Assembly: GCF_046127645.1 (NCBI RefSeq)
Contig: NZ_CP175919.1
From: Clostridium_F caseinilyticum
Lineage (GTDB): Bacteria > Bacillota > Clostridia > Clostridiales > Clostridiaceae
Strand: one strand, 5' to 3'
DNA: 64,000 nucleotides
Below the pieces are notes generated by a model. It ran no database searches. It was not told the DNA's origin and saw only the letters and a program-made list of their open reading frames with translations. The translations under genes and the position numbers were made by a program. Shown here one piece after another: positions 53,557 through 61,762 of the stretch. Within the stretch, counting starts at the first letter, position 1. Each line of letters begins with the position of its first letter.

Positions 53557-54123
53557 CTACTTTTGTAATATATTATTTGTCCAATTGGGTGTTTTTTTAT
53601 CTACCCATATTATCTTACCCTGTTTTAAATATATAATTTCTTTTAATACTTCTGTATTATCATATACATTTACTTCATCACATATCTCAATTACATCATC
53701 TAAGTTCTTTAGTGAGTCATAATATCTTCTTTCTATATCCCTATCAGATATCCCATGCCCACCTTCGCTTACTCTAATTTTAACTCTTTCTTTAGCAATT
53801 TCAGAATCTTCTACCCCTATATAATTCATAGCTATATAAAAGCCTTTTTCTTTTGCAAACCTTATATTCTTTATTATACTTTTTCCAGATAGTGTTGTTT
53901 CTTGATTAAAGGATACGCCTTCTAAAATATATTGTTTTATTAATTTAACAGCTTCTCTTGCGCATTTCATTTGAAGATTATTGTCTTCCCAAGAACCAAT
54001 TCTAGCTACCATTTCATCAGTATTTATCCTTTTTTCATCTTTATTTTCACTGTAATAGATAGATTTATATATTGAAGTTTTACCGGCTCCATTAACTCCT
54101 GCAAAAATTGTATAAGTTGGCAT
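53557..54123 (-). CDS. Zeta-toxin-like P-loop kinase
   Basis: The 188-residue protein shows TIFAGVNGAGKTS (Walker A) at its start, a RINTDEMVARIG segment, the FNQETTLSGKSIIKNIR stretch and ERVKIRVSEGGHGISDRDIERRYYDSLKNL, all typical of small zeta/UNG-type kinases. PezT/zeta toxins phosphorylate UDP-N-acetylglucosamine and block cell-wall synthesis; the short chromosomal forms are less certain. I start at the ATG at 54123 (AGGTG six bases upstream, overlapping the small gene's stop); GTG at 54132 is possible. Its partner is the small gene just upstream. Confidence 0.88.
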   Translation of the reverse strand: MPTYTIFAGVNGAGKTSIYKSIYYSENKDEKRINTDEMVARIGSWEDNNLQMKCAREAVKLIKQYILEGVSFNQETTLSGKSIIKNIRFAKEKGFYIAMNYIGVEDSEIAKERVKIRVSEGGHGISDRDIERRYYDSLKNLDDVIEICDEVNVYDNTEVLKEIIYLKQGKIIWVDKKTPNWTNNILQK

Positions 54124-54124
54124 A

Positions 54125-54289
54125 CTATTCACCTATAACCTTAGCTTGTTCTTTTTGCAATACTAAATTAGATAGTGTCATATAAAAGTCTTGCTCTTCT
54201 TTTGTCTTCGCATTTTTAAATAATTCCTTCAATTGACTGTATGAGTAATTTATAAAAATATCATATAAATTAATATCCTTATTTTCCAT
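54125..54289 (-). CDS. Small partner gene of the zeta-like toxin (probable antitoxin)
   Basis: A 54-residue frame beginning MENKDINLYDIFINYSYSQL and ending VLQKEQAKVIGE, with AGGAGG eight bases before the ATG at 54289. It is acidic and helical, and its end is one base from the zeta-like gene's start, a tight translational link. The size, position and order (antitoxin first) fit a toxin-antitoxin operon. Known epsilon/PezA antitoxins are larger, so this would be a different type of partner. Confidence 0.8.
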   Translation of the reverse strand: MENKDINLYDIFINYSYSQLKELFKNAKTKEEQDFYMTLSNLVLQKEQAKVIGE

Positions 54290-54354
54290 TCCTAGCACCT
54301 CCTAAAAGAAAACTATTTACATAATATTATATACTAAATTCATCAAATTATAAA

Positions 54355-54395
54355 CCTACTCTCTATTTATGCTGGTTCTCCATAGATACGGTTCA
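54355..54395. repeat. Short REP-like repeat, diverged copy
   Basis: AAACCTACTCTCTATTTATG, then a longer interruption, then ATACGGTTCACTATA. It resembles the copies at 22898 and 26581 but is clearly decayed. Confidence 0.4.
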
Positions 54396-54445
54396 CTATA
54401 TCATGTTCTAATTTCATTACTTACTCTCTACCTCCCTAAGATAAA

Positions 54446-54490
54446 TATAAGGCTATTAAACTTTGAAAAGCAAAATTTAATAGCCTTATA
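54446..54490 (-). terminator. Terminator of the Bce-type transporter operon
   Basis: TATAAGGCTATTAAA and TTTAATAGCCTTATA form a perfect 15-bp stem around a 15-base loop. It lies 150 bp after the permease stop codon, with repeat copy E between. Confidence 0.75.
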
Positions 54491-54529
54491 TTAATTATTT
54501 ACCTGATAATTATCCGTTTTATTATTCTA

Positions 54530-54640
54530 TATCCTTAAAATCGACAGTAAAGAGCGGTTACATCTATGTCCATAATAAGAATTTCTAAACTTTAGTGTTA
54601 GTAAAAACCCCATATAACACTTAAAAATCTGTTTATAAAT
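54530..54640 (+). repeat. Dispersed ~200-bp repeat, truncated copy E
   Basis: AAAATCGACAGTAAAGAGCGG, TTCTAAACTTTAGTGTTAGT, AAAAACCCC and AAAAATCTGTTTATAAAT reproduce the second half of copies A-C in order and on the same strand as copies A and B. It abuts the permease stop codon. The first half is missing or too decayed to see. Confidence 0.6.
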
Positions 54641-56628
54641 TAAATATTACTTTCCACTATATTTTTATATCCTATATATGTTGTATAAAAATATCCTGCA
54701 TAAACTACACTAAATATTAAAGCTGTTATCAAAGCTGAAGATCTAATATCAGCTTTACTAAACATATTTATATAGTCATTAACTACCTTAATTCCAATTA
54801 CTGAATGAATTAATGCAAGAATCATTGGAAGAGTAAAATATATTAATGTTTGATGGAAAATTGTTTTATCTATCATTTTTTTGTTTGCCCCAATTCTTTT
54901 TAAAGATTTATATCTTTCTATACTGTCACTGGCTTCTAATAACTGTTGAAGTGCTAATACTGCCATGCTAGTTATTAAAAATACTAGTCCTAAATATATT
55001 CCAACAAATAATATTGATGTTGTTCCTCTCTTAGTTCCAGAATAAATTTCATCCTTTGAAAAAGCCTCCATATCTATCGAACTTAAATTTTTATACTTAC
55101 CATTTATTAAATTATAGAATATTTCATTATATTTTTTGTTATTTTCATCCCTATTCTTATTTAAATAGGTTACATTAAGTATGAATCTATCAATCTTATT
55201 ATAATCAGCCAAAAATTCATCATTTATAACCAGCGTTAAAAAATTATTTTGCATAAGATAATTTGCAAGGTTTTCATCTATTATCTTGTCATTCTTCACT
55301 AAATACTCTTTTCCTTTAATATTAACCTTATTACTACTTTTCAACTTTTCACTAGCTAACTTAGCTAGCTCATTATAGTTGGACATAAGCAAAACTTCAT
55401 CCTTTTTTAAACTTATTTCCTTTTTATCTATTATCTTTAACATTTTATTGTAATCAGATATTTTAACAAAAGATACTTTAGCATCCTTATAATCTTTATC
55501 TGTAATTTTAAGTAATCCGCTTAGTTTTACATCTGAAAGATATTCATTGCAAATTGCATATTTCTCATTCTTACTCTCTTTAAAATTAATTTTATCTAAT
55601 ACATCTTGTAAATTATATTTTCCGTTATTACGCACTACTATGCTGGCATCAAAGGGAGCTTCTTTTTCAAGTCCTATTTCAAGAGATTTTTTAAGACTTA
55701 TTCCTGTAGATAATACAAGTATTGTGGTAAACAACATTAAGCAAATTAAAGACATGGATAAAAAGTTTGTATTAACTTTACTATTTATTTGTTTTACTAC
55801 AAACATATTTAATCCTTTAAAATATACTTTTTTATTTTTATTTACTACATATAATATAAATCCAGCTAAACTAAAGAAAAATAACACCGTACCTACTATT
55901 ACAAAAGCTATGGATACCTTAAACATAGAATCTCTTAAATTCAACCCTGTTTTTAATATAGATTTATATGCAAATCCAAGTGATGCTGCACATATAACAA
56001 ATGATAATAAATATATAAATGTACTTTTAAATTTTATATTTTCATTTTTTCTGCCTGATGTTAATAAATCAATTATCTTGTATTTAGAAATAACAAAAAC
56101 ATTAAATATCATAACAAGTAAAAACATTATTCCAAAGTATAATATAGTTTTACCTATAGCCCTTGTTGAAATAGCAAATTTATATTCATTTATAGAAACT
56201 TCAAATAATTTTAATGTAAAAACAGATAAAACCTGGGATACTCCCATTCCCACTATAAGACCAACAATTAAGGATATAGCTCCTACTATAGAAGTTTCTG
56301 TTACTAAAATTTTAGATATTTTCCTTTTTCCCATACCTAAAATCATGTATACTCCTAATTCTTTTTTACGTTTCTTTATTAAAAAGTTATTTGCATACAG
56401 TATTAAGCTGCCTAATATTATTGATACAAATACTGATACAGCAGACATAATATCCATTAATTTAGATAAATAATTTCCACCTGAAGATTTTATATCAGTA
56501 AGTGCCTTTTGCGAATCTATAGAATTAAAGCTATAAAATATACAAACAGCTAGTATTAGCGTTAAGAAATATATAGTATAATCCTTATAACTTTTCTTTA
56601 TATTTTGAAGAGCTATCTTAGAATACAT
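54640..56628 (-). CDS. BceB-type FtsX permease of an antimicrobial-peptide ABC transporter
   Basis: The 662-residue permease has ten membrane helices and a ~200-residue extracellular domain between helices 7 and 8 (about 320-530), the Bce-type architecture. IALQNIKKSYKDYTIYFLTLILAVCIFYSF opens it; RKKELGVYMILGMGKRKISKIL and LKRIGANKKMIDKTIFHQTLIYF are the two FtsX coupling segments. Such transporters detect and remove wall-active peptides such as bacitracin. The ATG at 56628 follows GGAGGTG and overlaps the ATPase stop. Its sensor is expected to be the kinase at 38908-39927. Confidence 0.92.
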   Translation of the reverse strand: MYSKIALQNIKKSYKDYTIYFLTLILAVCIFYSFNSIDSQKALTDIKSSGGNYLSKLMDIMSAVSVFVSIILGSLILYANNFLIKKRKKELGVYMILGMGKRKISKILVTETSIVGAISLIVGLIVGMGVSQVLSVFTLKLFEVSINEYKFAISTRAIGKTILYFGIMFLLVMIFNVFVISKYKIIDLLTSGRKNENIKFKSTFIYLLSFVICAASLGFAYKSILKTGLNLRDSMFKVSIAFVIVGTVLFFFSLAGFILYVVNKNKKVYFKGLNMFVVKQINSKVNTNFLSMSLICLMLFTTILVLSTGISLKKSLEIGLEKEAPFDASIVVRNNGKYNLQDVLDKINFKESKNEKYAICNEYLSDVKLSGLLKITDKDYKDAKVSFVKISDYNKMLKIIDKKEISLKKDEVLLMSNYNELAKLASEKLKSSNKVNIKGKEYLVKNDKIIDENLANYLMQNNFLTLVINDEFLADYNKIDRFILNVTYLNKNRDENNKKYNEIFYNLINGKYKNLSSIDMEAFSKDEIYSGTKRGTTSILFVGIYLGLVFLITSMAVLALQQLLEASDSIERYKSLKRIGANKKMIDKTIFHQTLIYFTLPMILALIHSVIGIKVVNDYINMFSKADIRSSALITALIFSVVYAGYFYTTYIGYKNIVESNI

Positions 56629-57385
56629 TATTGTCGTCACCTCCAAGAAGAGATGTAACTTCTATAATTTTATTAAAAAATTCCTTTCTAGTATCACTGC
56701 CTCTTACTAATTCATTAAAAATTTTCCCATCCTTAATAAAAAGAATTCTATGAGCATAGCTAGCTGCAAAAGCATCATGAGTTACCATTAATATAGTAGC
56801 ATTTAATTCTTTATTTAACTTTTCAAATTTCTCCAGTAATAATCTAGCTGATTTAGAATCTAGAGCTCCCGTTGGTTCATCCGCTAAAATTAAAGATGGA
56901 TTAGTTACTATTGCTCTTGCTGAAGCAACTCTTTGTTTTTGCCCACCTGACATTTGATACGGATACTTTTCTAATACCTTTTCAATTTCCAAATATTTTG
57001 CTACTGATTTTACTTTTTCATCTATTTTTGAAGTTTTCTCCCCTTGTATTGTTAAGGCTAAAGCAATATTCTCATAAGCTGTAAGGGTATCTAATAAATT
57101 AAAATCCTGAAATATAAATCCTAGTTCATTTTGTCTAAACTTATCTAATAATTTTGATTTTAACCTAGTAATATCATTATTATTTATCATTATTTTGCCT
57201 GTTGTAACATTATCAATAGTTGATATGCAGTTAAGCAATGTAGTTTTACCACTTCCTGAAGGTCCCATTATACCAACAAATTCTCCTTCATCTACCTTAA
57301 AGCTAATATTATCTATAGCCTTTGTTACATTGTCCTTATTACCATAATACTTTTCAATCTTTTCTACACTTAATATATTTTGCAT
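56618..57385 (-). CDS. BceA-type ABC transporter ATP-binding protein
   Basis: The 255-residue ATPase has Walker A GPSGSGKTT near 40, Q-loop FQDFNLL near 92, signature MSGGQKQRVASARA near 144, Walker B LILADEPTGALDS near 164 and TILMVTHDAFAA at the H-loop. The form is typical of Bce/Pst/MacB-type peptide exporters. It is the first gene of the operon; the region upstream to 57.8 kb is AT-rich and probably holds its promoter. Confidence 0.94.
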   Translation of the reverse strand: MQNILSVEKIEKYYGNKDNVTKAIDNISFKVDEGEFVGIMGPSGSGKTTLLNCISTIDNVTTGKIMINNNDITRLKSKLLDKFRQNELGFIFQDFNLLDTLTAYENIALALTIQGEKTSKIDEKVKSVAKYLEIEKVLEKYPYQMSGGQKQRVASARAIVTNPSLILADEPTGALDSKSARLLLEKFEKLNKELNATILMVTHDAFAASYAHRILFIKDGKIFNELVRGSDTRKEFFNKIIEVTSLLGGDDNNVF

Positions 57386-57817
57386 TTTAAATTCTCCCTT
57401 TTTACTTTTTCACTAAATCTTTTTCCTCTTATGTAACTTATTTTATACAATTCCATTTGTTGTATCAATGAAACTATATTTCATTAATGTTACATTTTTG
57501 TTAGGTTCATATATGGAAGAAGAATTTTAAATATAAAAATTTTAATTTTCATTAATTCTATTTTTAAGGCAAACAATAAATTCATGTTATTATTGTGTTT
57601 TTATAAGTTATATATCCAAGTAGGTATTATTTTATCACCTATATTTTTTATTCTTGGTAGAGTATTAAATTTTTTATTTTATATTGAAAAGTTTTAGGTT
57701 TACATTTGTTTTTACTTTACATAATTATATTTAAGTAACTTAATCTACATTCATTACTTTTTTCTGCTTTACTTTTTTAGACTTCCCCCCTATTTTAACT
57801 ATTAATTTACTAATTAT
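57386..57817. other. AT-rich intergenic region upstream of the Bce-type operon
   Basis: No convincing gene. A segment at 57440-57500 (CCATTTGTTGTATCAATGAA, ATGTTACATTTTTGTTA) resembles 42545-42610 (ATTGTATTTTATTAACATTA, CATTTTTGTTACA), perhaps a shared promoter-like or regulator-bound sequence. No exact promoter could be fixed. Confidence 0.35.
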
Positions 57818-57868
57818 AAAAAGGACTACCATACAATGCATAAAATGCAATTTAGATAGTCCCTTCTT
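57818..57868 (-). terminator. Terminator of the DUF2922 gene
   Basis: AAAAAGGACTA and TAGTCCCTTCTTT pair with an inner GCAT...ATGC element; on the minus strand CCTTTTTATAA follows. It is about 180 bp after the stop codon at 58050. Confidence 0.65.
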
Positions 57869-58049
57869 TATTTTATAACTAAGTTTTATTTGAAAACTTA
57901 AGGATTTATAATATATTTAAATTTATTTAAAATATTTTTGTATAATAGTTTAACCTGTACTCTTTTTAATTACTTCTTATTAATATATTTACTGTAAAAG
58001 ATTTGTGTCCTCTATAAAAATACCTTTACCATTATATCAAAAATATATG

Positions 58050-58277
58050 TTATTGTTCTATTTTAATTTCTTCTGTATCGGTTGTTATAATCCTAGCAAC
58101 TTTAAGTGCTGATAGATCTCCACTTTTGCTTTGGAATATGTTCTTGTCTATAATAGCCTTACCACAATTTATTATTTCCTCTTCTGTTACATCCTCTTTA
58201 ACCTTTGGAATTTTTATAGTTGATGTAGAATCCTCTGTAGTTCTAAATACTAAATTTAGATATTTTTTTGTACTCAT
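58050..58277 (-). CDS. DUF2922 family protein
   Basis: The 75-residue protein fits DUF2922: YLNLVFRTTEDSTSTIKIP, then EEIINCGKAIIDKNIFQSKSGDL and a closing VARIITTDTEEI. It is the standard partner of DUF1659, 20 bp downstream of it on the same strand. Function unknown; no membrane or signal segment. Confidence 0.9.
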   Translation of the reverse strand: MSTKKYLNLVFRTTEDSTSTIKIPKVKEDVTEEEIINCGKAIIDKNIFQSKSGDLSALKVARIITTDTEEIKIEQ

Positions 58278-58297
58278 AATTTATACCTCCTTTTCAA

Positions 58298-58519
58298 TTA
58301 TTTTATTAATACATAGTTTTCTAGTACTGTAGCTTCTGCTATACCCTCTGGTATCAATGGATTTATTGAATCTACCACTGCCATAAGAGATTCTGGTTCT
58401 GCAGTTAATTTTACATTTTTGTAAGTAGCCTTTCTTACGATATTTTTTCCTTTCTCATCTAGTCCATCTGTATAAGATATTGCTAGATTTCTTTCTAAAA
58501 GATTTTTGCTTACTGCCAT
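58298..58519 (-). CDS. DUF1659 family protein
   Basis: A 73-residue protein with the DUF1659 layout: LAISYTDGLDEKGKNIVRKATYKNVK, then AVVDSINPLIPEGIAEATVLENYVLI. It begins the two-gene unit with DUF2922; GGAGGT precedes its ATG. The pair, with YvrJ and a sigma factor upstream, is a recurrent clostridial cluster of unknown role. Confidence 0.9.
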   Translation of the reverse strand: MAVSKNLLERNLAISYTDGLDEKGKNIVRKATYKNVKLTAEPESLMAVVDSINPLIPEGIAEATVLENYVLIK

Positions 58520-58619
58520 AGTTTTTACCTCCTTTATTTTTGTTTCATTGTGTTTTCATCTATATATATGCCTTAAGCCCATCATTTGTAAAAAAACATC
58601 AAATAATTTTTAAACAATA

Positions 58620-58681
58620 ATATGCTCCATTTGTAGAACACAGTTTTATTATTAAAATCCTGTTCTATAAATAGAGCATAT
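58620..58681. repeat. Long hairpin upstream of the DUF1659/DUF2922 pair
   Basis: ATATGCTCCATTTGTAGAAC and, in the return arm, GTTCTATAAATAGAGCATAT form a stem of about 22 bp with two mismatches and a small bulge around a 16-base loop. No T run follows on either strand. It may be a structured RNA or protein-binding site in the 5' region of the pair. The rest of 58520-58915 is AT-rich and otherwise featureless. Confidence 0.65.
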
Positions 58682-58861
58682 CAATCAGAACATATTTTAT
58701 TTTCACCTATATATTTTTTAAAGGAAAGCGAATATTGCATTCTATATCATTTATTGGTAAAATTTCATAAATTAATATCATTAGATTAACATAAGCTATA
58801 CAAAATGAATACAATACTTTCTGTATAAATATTTTATAACGGCATGATTTTTACATAAGAA

Positions 58862-58889
58862 GAAAGGTCCTAGTAAAATTAAGACCTTT
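58862..58889 (-). terminator. Terminator after the YvrJ gene
   Basis: AAAGGTC and GACCTTT form a seven-bp stem (58864-58890) with a T-rich run on the minus strand (TTTCTTCTTATG). It lies 26 bp after the YvrJ stop codon. Confidence 0.6.
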
Positions 58890-58915
58890 CTCTTTTGGTG
58901 TTCCATAGGCAGTCA

Positions 58916-59047
58916 TTATTTTTTAGTAAAATCATTAAAAGCCTTAATTAAATCATCAAGCTTTTTTTCAATTTTAACTAAAAGATATACACTAACCGCT
59001 ACTGGGAATCCTACATTACTTATAAGCTCTACTATGTTGTCATACAT
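58916..59047 (-). CDS. YvrJ family small protein
   Basis: A 43-residue frame reading MYDNIVELISNVGFPVAVSV, then YLLVKIEKKLDDLIKAF and a basic end. One hydrophobic helix followed by an amphipathic charged helix is the YvrJ/holin-like pattern. It belongs to the sigma-factor/YvrJ/DUF1659/DUF2922 group. The ATG at 59047 has GGGTGTTGGG upstream. It is 37 bp after the sigma-factor gene. Confidence 0.85.
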   Translation of the reverse strand: MYDNIVELISNVGFPVAVSVYLLVKIEKKLDDLIKAFNDFTKK

Positions 59048-59084
59048 ATTCCCAACACCCTTTCTTCAGAGTAATCTGTGTAAC

Positions 59085-59633
59085 CTAATTATAATTATGC
59101 TTTTCCAAGCTATCTTGCAGTTTTTTTATTATTTTATCTTTTTTATATCTTACATTATTATAACTTTTATTATTTTCTTTAGCAATTTTATCTATTGTTT
59201 TTTCCTTAAAATAAAAATCATTTATAATATTCTTTTCTTCAGAGGTAAGTGCATCCAAAACCTCATATATCTTCTTTGTTTTTTCATAGGCTAATATTTC
59301 ATCTTCAATAGTAAACATATATTCATCATCATACTTATCTAATATATATTCATCTGGCATTTCCCTATGGTGTTTTATCTCTCCCTTTAAAAGAGCTTTA
59401 TAATTTGTTTTAATAGCGTTTATGCAATAGGGAACAAATTTACTCTCTTCACCTTTAAATATATTGGCAGCTTTTATTACAGAAAGATAACCATGCTGCA
59501 CCAAATCCTCATATTCATAGCATTGTATTTTCCATTTTGATGCCTCTTTTAATATGAGGGGATTAAATTTTTCTATGATTGCATTTAAAGCCCCCACATC
59601 CCCATTTCTATATTTCTCAAGCAATTTATACAT
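59085..59633 (-). CDS. Small sigma-70-type RNA polymerase sigma factor
   Basis: The 182-residue protein has a region-2 domain (ALNAIIEKFNPLILKEASKW, YEDLVQHGYLSVIKAANIF and YCINAIKTNYKALL) and a short region 4 (LDALTSEEKNIINDFYFKEKTIDKIAKENNKSYNNVRYKKDKIIKKL). It resembles the group-5 sigma factors (TcdR/BotR/UviA) and sporulation-type small sigmas. It probably directs transcription of the neighbouring small genes. ATG at 59633 follows GGGGGA. Confidence 0.88.
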   Translation of the reverse strand: MYKLLEKYRNGDVGALNAIIEKFNPLILKEASKWKIQCYEYEDLVQHGYLSVIKAANIFKGEESKFVPYCINAIKTNYKALLKGEIKHHREMPDEYILDKYDDEYMFTIEDEILAYEKTKKIYEVLDALTSEEKNIINDFYFKEKTIDKIAKENNKSYNNVRYKKDKIIKKLQDSLEKHNYN

Positions 59634-59834
59634 AAAAAATCCCCCTCTTTTTTATCACAATATGATTAAACCCAAATTGAAATTTATGAAAATGTAAATA
59701 GAAAATTACAATTTACTAATCACTCTAAAGCTTGTACTTTTGCTATTAATGTTTTATATAAAATTCTAATTGCAGCTTACTAATTCATCCAAAAACTCTA
59801 TTCAAACTTTTCTTTTATTTACTAAATCTGTACA

Positions 59835-59942
59835 CTATACTCTAATTTAAACTCTGTACTCTTTACTCTGCCCCAGCTTCTAATATAATATTTCTATACT
59901 ATACTCTGACTTAAACTCTGTACTCTGTAATCTGCCCTAAGC
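59835..59942. repeat. 64-bp direct repeat at the end of the DnaD gene
   Basis: CTATACTCTAATTTAAACTC at 59835 and CTATACTCTGACTTAAACTC at 59899, each followed by TGTACTCT...CTGCCC, form two units with a 64-bp period. The second runs into the stop codon of the replication protein gene. The remaining 59634-59835 shows nothing of note. Confidence 0.7.
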
Positions 59943-61190
59943 TGTTTGCCACCCCAATAATTTTCGTTCTAACTCTTCAAAATCATATTCCCTTTGCTCA
60001 CCATAATCCCAATGATCCACAGTATTTTCTTTAAACTTCTCTTTATTATTTAGCTTGTTCTTTTTTTCTTCCCATTTTGCTTTATAGGCTTTTATATCCT
60101 CAATGGAATTTAACCCTTCAGCAAACCAAGTATTTAAGATTTTTTCTATATATCCTATATTTTTTATGTTGTTAACTATGGCCTCTTCTATAGCCATAAC
60201 AATCACATCATAGCTAAATTTATTACTCCAGCCTATAATTTTTTTCTCTTCCATAGGCACTGCCTTGTGTATATTGCTTTCAAAAATAGCTAGTACATCT
60301 TCTATGTTTTTAATATTATGTTTATCTAACTTAACATCATCCTGTATTTTATCTTCACAATTATTACTTTCAAGTATGTTATTCTTGCTTTCTTCTTTAT
60401 TACTACAATAACTATTACTTATTGCTTCTTGTTTATTATTTATTATTTTTTCTTTATTACTTATTATTTCTTTACTTATAGGGCCCTTATAAGCCCCTTT
60501 ATAGTCCCTAGTAATGCCATTATAACTATCTTTTGTTTCATAACTTTTATCTTCATCTATAACCTTAAAACTATCTCTAGTTTTATAATTTTCTTTTTTA
60601 AATATAAAGCCATCTTGAACTTTATTATCCCTATTTTTATCTATAAATTTATCTTTTTTTTCATCATATTTATCTATATTTATAAGCTCATTTTCAATTT
60701 GTTTCCTTTCCCCTTCATTTATACAGCTATCTTCAACTTTATTATTTTTATGTTTGCCTACAAAAGCATCTTTTATATCAGGAAATAGTTTATCCACCTC
60801 TAATCCAATATTAGAATATTGAGAATATAGCTCATAAATAAAATCTTTATTTTTTATCTTTTTAAGTTCCTTATTAACACATTTTATTGCATTAATATTA
60901 TTAGGTTCATTATACTTAGCCCAATTTAATATAATTATTTCTTTAGTTTCCTCTGAATAAATTATTTTTTTATATTCTTGAAATTTTTTTAAAAGTCTAT
61001 CTACAGTTTCTCCTTTGTATCCTGTTTGCATTTCTATAATTTTTTTAGGTAATTCGTAAATTCCACATTGTGAAGTATTAGGATTGGTCAATAGATAAGT
61101 GTAAAAATATTTTTCTTCTGGATCAAGCTCTAACACAAAACTGTCATTCCAAAATTCTGTATAAAGTTGTCTATATTTTGCCAATTTCAT
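59937..61190 (-). CDS. DnaD-domain phage/plasmid replication protein
   Basis: The 417-residue protein starts with a winged-helix replisome-organiser domain (RQLYTEFWNDSFVLELDPEEKYFYTYLLTNPNTSQCGIYELP) and ends with a DnaD-like helical domain (FESNIHKAVPMEEKKIIGW, IEEAIVNNIKNIGYIEKILNTWFAEG). The centre (~150-290) is a low-complexity, charged linker with repeated KxxDSxK/RD-type units. Such proteins load helicase on phage or plasmid origins; with the HTH genes next door it marks a decayed prophage or integrative element. No terminase, capsid or integrase is in the window. Confidence 0.86.
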   Translation of the reverse strand: MKLAKYRQLYTEFWNDSFVLELDPEEKYFYTYLLTNPNTSQCGIYELPKKIIEMQTGYKGETVDRLLKKFQEYKKIIYSEETKEIIILNWAKYNEPNNINAIKCVNKELKKIKNKDFIYELYSQYSNIGLEVDKLFPDIKDAFVGKHKNNKVEDSCINEGERKQIENELINIDKYDEKKDKFIDKNRDNKVQDGFIFKKENYKTRDSFKVIDEDKSYETKDSYNGITRDYKGAYKGPISKEIISNKEKIINNKQEAISNSYCSNKEESKNNILESNNCEDKIQDDVKLDKHNIKNIEDVLAIFESNIHKAVPMEEKKIIGWSNKFSYDVIVMAIEEAIVNNIKNIGYIEKILNTWFAEGLNSIEDIKAYKAKWEEKKNKLNNKEKFKENTVDHWDYGEQREYDFEELERKLLGWQTA

Positions 61191-61239
61191 GTCCCCCTTT
61201 ATTTCTATTTAATAATATTAAACTTTATAAAGTTCATAT

Positions 61240-61434
61240 TTAAACCTGAGGTATGTCTGACAAATTCTTATCTTTATAGTCTTTCAGGTAATTTAATAAT
61301 GTACTTTTAGTTATTTTAAATTTTCCAAATTTAAGTACGTCTAAATGTCCCTTTTTAATTAAATCATATACAACATTTTTATTTACATTTAAGATTACAG
61401 CCACCTCTTCAACCGTATATAAATATTCTTCCAT
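61240..61434 (-). CDS. Excisionase-like HTH protein (MerR/HTH_17 fold)
   Basis: A 64-residue protein, TVEEVAVILNVNKNVVYDLIKKGHLDVLKFGKFKITKSTLLNYL, the classical excisionase/HTH_17 winged helix. It could be an excisionase or a helper repressor of the element. It is the first gene after the operator region, 49 bp before the DnaD gene, same strand. ATG at 61434 follows GGAGGGG. Confidence 0.9.
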   Translation of the reverse strand: MEEYLYTVEEVAVILNVNKNVVYDLIKKGHLDVLKFGKFKITKSTLLNYLKDYKDKNLSDIPQV

Positions 61435-61479
61435 GTTTACCCCTCCATATCAGTGCATAAAAATATATACCTAATATTA

Positions 61480-61730
61480 ACGTTATAAACATCAAGTATA
61501 ATAAGTTGATTATGAAATTAACGTTCGTTAATACCCTCCTTTCAGATTTTAAACGTGATTATCGTTAACCACAATATACCATTAAATTTCAAATTTTTCA
61601 AAATACTATTACCCTTTAAAATAGAGTATTCTATGATTAACCTGTTTTATCTGTGTTTATAGATTATTTACGTTAATTTACATATATATACAGTCTCCTA
61701 ATTGACTTTCTACGTAAATCACGTTACAAT
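61480..61730. promoter_or_regulatory. Divergent operator array and promoter of the Xre repressor
   Basis: The palindrome ATTAACGTTCGTTAAT (61517 onward) and the related AACGTGATTATCGTTAA (61551) and its reverse TTACGTAAATCACGTTA-type site (61712 onward), plus single TTAACG half-sites at 61480 and 61671, fill the region between the divergent genes. TTGACT (61702-61707) and TACAAT (61725-61730), 17 bp apart, drive the repressor gene; the last operator fills that spacer, so the protein should repress itself. Confidence 0.75.
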
Positions 61731-61762
61731 GTATAGAAATAGTCATGTAGGGGGGTTTTATT

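Noticed and set aside
55547..56473. 308-residue plus-strand open frame opposite the permease
   Set aside because: It is the antisense shadow of the membrane-protein gene; composition and lack of a ribosome site speak against it.
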